Source of the DNA: UBA4582 sp047630175
GTDB lineage: Bacteria; Pseudomonadota; Gammaproteobacteria; Pseudomonadales; Azotimanducaceae
DNA: 64,000 nt
Reading direction: 5' to 3'
NCBI GenBank assembly: GCA_047630175.1
Contig: JBLHVI010000001.1
Coordinates: 1-64,000 of the forward strand
Shown: in pieces, positions 61,082-64,000 of the stretch
How positions within the stretch are numbered: position 1 is the first letter of the stretch
Layout: each line of letters starts with the position of its first letter
Position numbers and translations under genes: made by a program
Notes under the pieces: model-generated
Databases searched by the model: none
Told to the model about the DNA's origin: nothing
The model's input: only the letters and a program-made list of their open reading frames with translations

Positions 61082-61572
61082 GTAAGCCGGAGTCTGGGGT
61101 TGATGTGAACGCTGACCCTACCCAACCACCGAAACGGCCTTCATCAAAAAGCCCTTCGTCTAGAAGTAAGGCTCGCCGCTTCGCATTGCAGGCGCTGTAT
61201 CAGATACAGTTGACCGGCTGTTCGGCAGCTGCGGCTGAGCAGCAATTTCTTGACGATCATGAGATGAAGCGGGTTGATGTTGAGTACCTGCATGCTTTGC
61301 TGGCCGGCACCAGCGAGAATCGAGATGAGCTGATAAGCCTTATCACGCCTACCCTTGACAGGGCTTTTACCGCGCTCGACCCTATTGAGAAAGCCATCTT
61401 GTATATCGGCTGTTTTGAATTGGTACACCGTATCGATGTGCCTTACCGGGTTGTCATCAACGAGGCTATTGAGTTGGCGCGTCAGTTTGGTGCAACGGAA
61501 AGCCACAAGTATGTGAATTCGATCCTCGATCGACTGGCTAAGACCCATCGTCCCCATGAACAAGGGCGGTAA
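61078..61572 (+). CDS. nusB: Transcription antitermination factor NusB
   Basis: NusB with S10 binds boxA in rRNA leaders. The 164-residue protein has the all-helical core ARRFALQALYQIQLTG to VVINEAIELARQFGATESHKYVNSILD. It starts with GTG overlapping ribH. About 20 additional Pro/Ser/Lys-rich residues precede the core compared with E. coli, so an internal start cannot be excluded, though none with a ribosome site is obvious. Confidence 0.95.
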   Translation: MSKPESGVDVNADPTQPPKRPSSKSPSSRSKARRFALQALYQIQLTGCSAAAAEQQFLDDHEMKRVDVEYLHALLAGTSENRDELISLITPTLDRAFTALDPIEKAILYIGCFELVHRIDVPYRVVINEAIELARQFGATESHKYVNSILDRLAKTHRPHEQGR

Positions 61573-61601
61573 GTTGCTGGTGATCTTTTGATGACCCATC
61601 G

Positions 61602-62570
61602 ATGACACGCCAGATTGGTGAGTTCGAGATTATCGAACGCTATTTTGCGGGCTTCATCACCACCACAGGGCCGCAAATACGGATGGGTCCCGGTGATGAT
61701 TGCGGCCTCTTTGCTGTGCCGCCGGGGTACGAAGTGTGTATTTCGACAGACACGTTGGGCGCTGGCGTGCATTTCCCGTTTGACGCCCCCCCTGCCAGCA
61801 TCGCTCAGCGTGCCTTAGTTGCTAACCTCAGTGACCTTGCGGCGATGGGCGCTGAACCGCTGACCTGTACTTTGGCCCTTACGCTCGACGAACAAAGCCG
61901 ACAGGACGATTGGCTCGACCCCTTTTCGCGTCGCTTGCAACAGCTTATAGCCGATTTTGAAATTCCACTGATCGGCGGCAATCTTTGTGCTGGTCCCCTG
62001 TCACTGACTTTCACGGTGCTAGGCAGCGTGCCAGTGGGGGCTGCACTGCTGCGTCAAAACGCCCAGCCTGGTGATGATGTCTACGTCACAGGGCAACTGG
62101 GCGATGCGGCTGCTGGATTGCAGCAATGGCAGGCGGGCGCACGAGCAAGTGGACAATTGTTACGACGGTTTTTATATCCGGTGCCGCGATTGAAAACGGC
62201 GCTGGCGTTACGCGGTATGGCTCGCGGTATGATTGATATCTCGGACGGTTTGTTGGCGGACGCAGGTCATATTAGTGAGCGCAGCGGCGTTGGTATTATC
62301 CTTGATATTGAGGCCCTGCCTCTGTCTGAGGCTCTGTTAGCCTTCAAGAATCTGGAGCAGGCACGTTTGCTGGCGCTCGGCGGTGGCGATGACTACGAGC
62401 TATGCTTCACGGCAGCCTTTGATCAGCGGGATCAAATTGCGACCGTTGCGCGCTCCACAAGTACAACTATCACCCGCATAGGTCGGGTGATTGAGGGCGC
62501 TGGGGTCAGCGTATTTGATGCCAATGGCATGCCAATAGCGACTGAATCAGGTGGCTACCAACACTTCTAG
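61602..62570 (+). CDS. thiL: Thiamine-monophosphate kinase
   Basis: ThiL phosphorylates thiamine monophosphate to the active diphosphate. The 322-residue protein shows GPGDDCGLF, STDTLGAGVHFP, NLSDLAAMGAEP, DISDGLLADAGH and GDDYELCFT of the family. The normally strict GGDTTRGPL motif reads GGNLCAGPL here, replacing a conserved acidic residue and neighbouring polar ones, so activity is less certain than for a typical ThiL. Its 3' end may overlap pgpA. Confidence 0.9.
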   Translation: MTRQIGEFEIIERYFAGFITTTGPQIRMGPGDDCGLFAVPPGYEVCISTDTLGAGVHFPFDAPPASIAQRALVANLSDLAAMGAEPLTCTLALTLDEQSRQDDWLDPFSRRLQQLIADFEIPLIGGNLCAGPLSLTFTVLGSVPVGAALLRQNAQPGDDVYVTGQLGDAAAGLQQWQAGARASGQLLRRFLYPVPRLKTALALRGMARGMIDISDGLLADAGHISERSGVGIILDIEALPLSEALLAFKNLEQARLLALGGGDDYELCFTAAFDQRDQIATVARSTSTTITRIGRVIEGAGVSVFDANGMPIATESGGYQHF

Positions 62571-62598
62571 CGAGATTCGCTTTCAGGTCATCTGTGTT

Positions 62599-63087
62599 AT
62601 GCAACCACGCACACATAAAGCATTAACCAATCCGTTGCACTTGTTGGCGACAGGCTTCGGTAGTGGTCTGGCACCCCGAGCGCCGGGTACGTTTGGAAGC
62701 TTGCTCGCGGTGCTTTTGTGGTTGCCGCTGCAGCTGCTATCGGTGCCTGTGTATGCCATTGTAGTTATTTGCGCAACGGTGTTTGGAATCTGGTTATGTG
62801 ACAGGGTTGCTCGGGAAATGCAGGTCAAAGACCCCGCCTGTATTGTCTTCGATGAGTTTGTTGGCGTGTGGATAGCGCTGTTTATGCTCCCCGCCGGCTG
62901 GTGGTGGGTCGCCGTCGGTTTTGCCGCCTTCCGCTTTTTCGATATTCTCAAACCCTGGCCAGTGGGCTGGTTGGACCGCAATCTCAAGGGTGGATGGGGT
63001 ATCATGCTTGACGACGTGGCGGCGGGACTGCTCAGCTTATTGCTGGTGCAACTCTTAGCGCAATGGTTAGCGCTGGCGACATTTTGA
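62599..63087 (+). CDS. pgpA: Phosphatidylglycerophosphatase A
   Basis: PgpA removes phosphate from phosphatidylglycerophosphate in the inner membrane. The protein has NPLHLLATGFGSGLAPRAPGTFGSL, the metal-binding VFDEFVGVW, RFFDILKPWPVGWLDR and GIMLDDVAAG, with about four membrane segments. ATG 62599 gives 162 residues; GTG 62551, overlapping thiL by 20 bases, would add 16. thiL-pgpA adjacency is standard. Confidence 0.92.
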   Translation: MQPRTHKALTNPLHLLATGFGSGLAPRAPGTFGSLLAVLLWLPLQLLSVPVYAIVVICATVFGIWLCDRVAREMQVKDPACIVFDEFVGVWIALFMLPAGWWWVAVGFAAFRFFDILKPWPVGWLDRNLKGGWGIMLDDVAAGLLSLLLVQLLAQWLALATF

Positions 63088-63170
63088 ATATTGGGATGTT
63101 TGGCGGCCAGCGAGCCATAAGCCAGCGTATAAAACGTCATAGTGACTTGTTGAAATCCACTGGGAATAAC

Positions 63171-63809
63171 ATGAAATTTGCTGCTCTGTTGACCGCGTTA
63201 TTGCTTCTATCATTGGCCGCCCGGGCGCAAGAGACTCTTGAGCTTGATGTTCTCGGTCTGTTCAAAGACTCGGCGATCGTGAGCGTCAACGGCAAGCAGG
63301 TCCTGCTAAAGTTGGGGGAGACGACGAAAGAAGGGATCAGTCTCGTCAGTGCCGACAGCCGCGGCGCGGTGATTAGGGTTAACGATGAGCTAATGAACCT
63401 AGACCTGAGTAGCAAGATTAGCGCCCACTATACGCCTTCGACCGGGGCTACCGTTGCTATCTCACGTGCCAATAACCAATATCGTACAACGGGCTCTATC
63501 AATGGCCGCCCCGTCATGTTTCTGGTAGATACCGGCGCAACCCTCGTTGCGATGAATGCCGAGCATGCCCGGGATCTAGGGTTAGATCTGCGTCAGGCTC
63601 GGCCCTCTGATGCGACAACCGCGAGTGGTCAGGTCAAGAGTTTACAATTGATGGTGTCAGAGATGAGCGTTGGCAATATTAAAGTCAATAATGTCTCTGT
63701 GGCTGTTCTACCCGGCGAATTTCCGGTTGATATCCTGCTTGGCATGAGTTTCCTGCGTAAGGTCGAGATGAGTCAGAATGCTGGGTTGATGTTGCTCAAA
63801 AGTCACTAG
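63171..63809 (+). CDS. Retropepsin-like aspartic protease, secreted (clan AA)
   Basis: From ATG 63171 the 212-residue protein begins with a signal peptide (KFAALLTALLLLSLAARAQ). A ~90-residue N-terminal domain (LGLFKDSAIVSVNGKQVLLKLGE) precedes a single retropepsin domain with the active-site FLVDTGATLVAM and the flap/psi-loop ILLGMSFLRKVE. This fits the TIGR02281-like bacterial retropepsin group, of mostly unknown role, likely periplasmic and dimeric. The frame extends upstream to 63063, but the signal peptide fixes the start. ribA follows after 104 bp. Confidence 0.85.
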   Translation: MKFAALLTALLLLSLAARAQETLELDVLGLFKDSAIVSVNGKQVLLKLGETTKEGISLVSADSRGAVIRVNDELMNLDLSSKISAHYTPSTGATVAISRANNQYRTTGSINGRPVMFLVDTGATLVAMNAEHARDLGLDLRQARPSDATTASGQVKSLQLMVSEMSVGNIKVNNVSVAVLPGEFPVDILLGMSFLRKVEMSQNAGLMLLKSH

Positions 63810-63913
63810 CGCGCATCACCCTAGCACACGCGTATGTATTCATTTGGTTGAGAATAGTCGCTCGACCCGCATCAGCCTGCTAGAATCTGCCGACCATTTT
63901 CCGGGAGTTGTCC

Positions 63914-64000
63914 TTGAGCATCGTTTATATTGCCAGTTCCTTGTTGCCCACTCCCTGGGGAGAATTTTCTCTGCATGGGTTTGAGGACACTGAAACCCGT
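63914..64000 (+). CDS. ribA: GTP cyclohydrolase II, N-terminal end (partial)
   Basis: A TTG start with GGAG six bases upstream opens a frame running to the window edge, 29 codons. It reads VYIASSLLPTPWGEF, then SLHGFED, which matches the RibA N-terminus (AKLPTPWGDF..GFEE). RibA opens the GTP ring in the first step of riboflavin synthesis. Whether a ribB domain is fused cannot be seen, though this N-terminal match suggests a stand-alone RibA. Confidence 0.8.
   Translation, partial: MSIVYIASSLLPTPWGEFSLHGFEDTETR

Overview
The window is a gene-dense stretch of a gammaproteobacterial chromosome. By eye the GC content is in the low-to-mid fifties, gaps are short, and many genes are stop-start overlapped. 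The order of blocks (GspE-type ATPase-glnE-waaF, hldE-aldo/keto reductase-FAD oxidoreductase-waaA, parE-parC-serB-fimX, psd-rhdA-orn-queG-nnrE, tsaE-amiB-mutL-miaA-hfq-hflXKC-DUF2065-hisZ-purA-rnr-rlmB-rpsF-rpsR-DUF2232-rplI-dnaB-alr-radA, nrdR-ribD-ribH-nusB-thiL-pgpA) closely follows Pseudomonas and its marine relatives (Pseudomonadales/Cellvibrionales, Halieaceae-like). That assignment comes from remembered gene order and protein resemblance, not from a search. I see no insertion sequence, prophage, CRISPR array or toxin-antitoxin module; this is mostly core genome.

Layout. 1-2.8 kb: the 3' end of hemE with a 30-bp tandem repeat built on its stop region, then argA and argE on the minus strand. 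2.9-15.1 kb: an orphan type II/IV assembly ATPase, glnE, and lipid A/inner-core genes (waaF, lpxL, hldE, waaA) interrupted by a translationally coupled aldo/keto reductase-FAD oxidoreductase pair. 15.4-25 kb: a YqiB-like protein, topoisomerase IV (parE, parC), a membrane protein with a degenerate nucleotide-cyclase-like domain, serB, and a FimX-like c-di-GMP effector. 25-29.4 kb: the EF-P beta-lysylation set (epmB, efp, epmA), psd and rhdA. 29.5-34.8 kb: orn, queG, nnrD/nnrE and an Atm1-type ABC exporter. 35-46.4 kb: the long tsaE-to-purA series, with one clear intrinsic terminator after hflC. 46.4-53.1 kb: a minus-strand tRNA-Leu(CAG), rnr-rlmB, a 720-bp gap, and the S6-S18-DUF2232-L9 operon with a good promoter and a likely S6:S18-binding leader. 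53.2-58.8 kb: dnaB, alr, radA, ettA. 58.9-64 kb: nrdR-ribD-ribH-nusB-thiL-pgpA, a periplasmic retropepsin-like protease and the start of ribA.

Functionally the window combines envelope biogenesis (LPS core, lipid A acylation, phosphatidylethanolamine and phosphatidylglycerol synthesis, peptidoglycan amidase, alanine racemase), translation and RNA maturation (EF-P module, TsaE, MiaA, QueG, Hfq, RNase R, RlmB, ribosomal proteins, EttA), DNA maintenance (topoisomerase IV, MutL, DnaB, RadA, NrdR) and nitrogen/amino-acid/cofactor metabolism (GlnE, ArgA, ArgE, SerB, HisZ, PurA, RibD/H/A, ThiL).

The least explained items are the in-frame tandem repeats on the stop codons of hemE and rlmB, a GCAAT-rich 14-bp repeat in the parC leader, a long bulged inverted repeat resembling an integron attC site in the gap before rpsF, the cyclase-like membrane protein next to the FimX homologue, and a ThiL with an altered GGDTTRG motif. 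I did not find a convincing wholly new multi-gene system.
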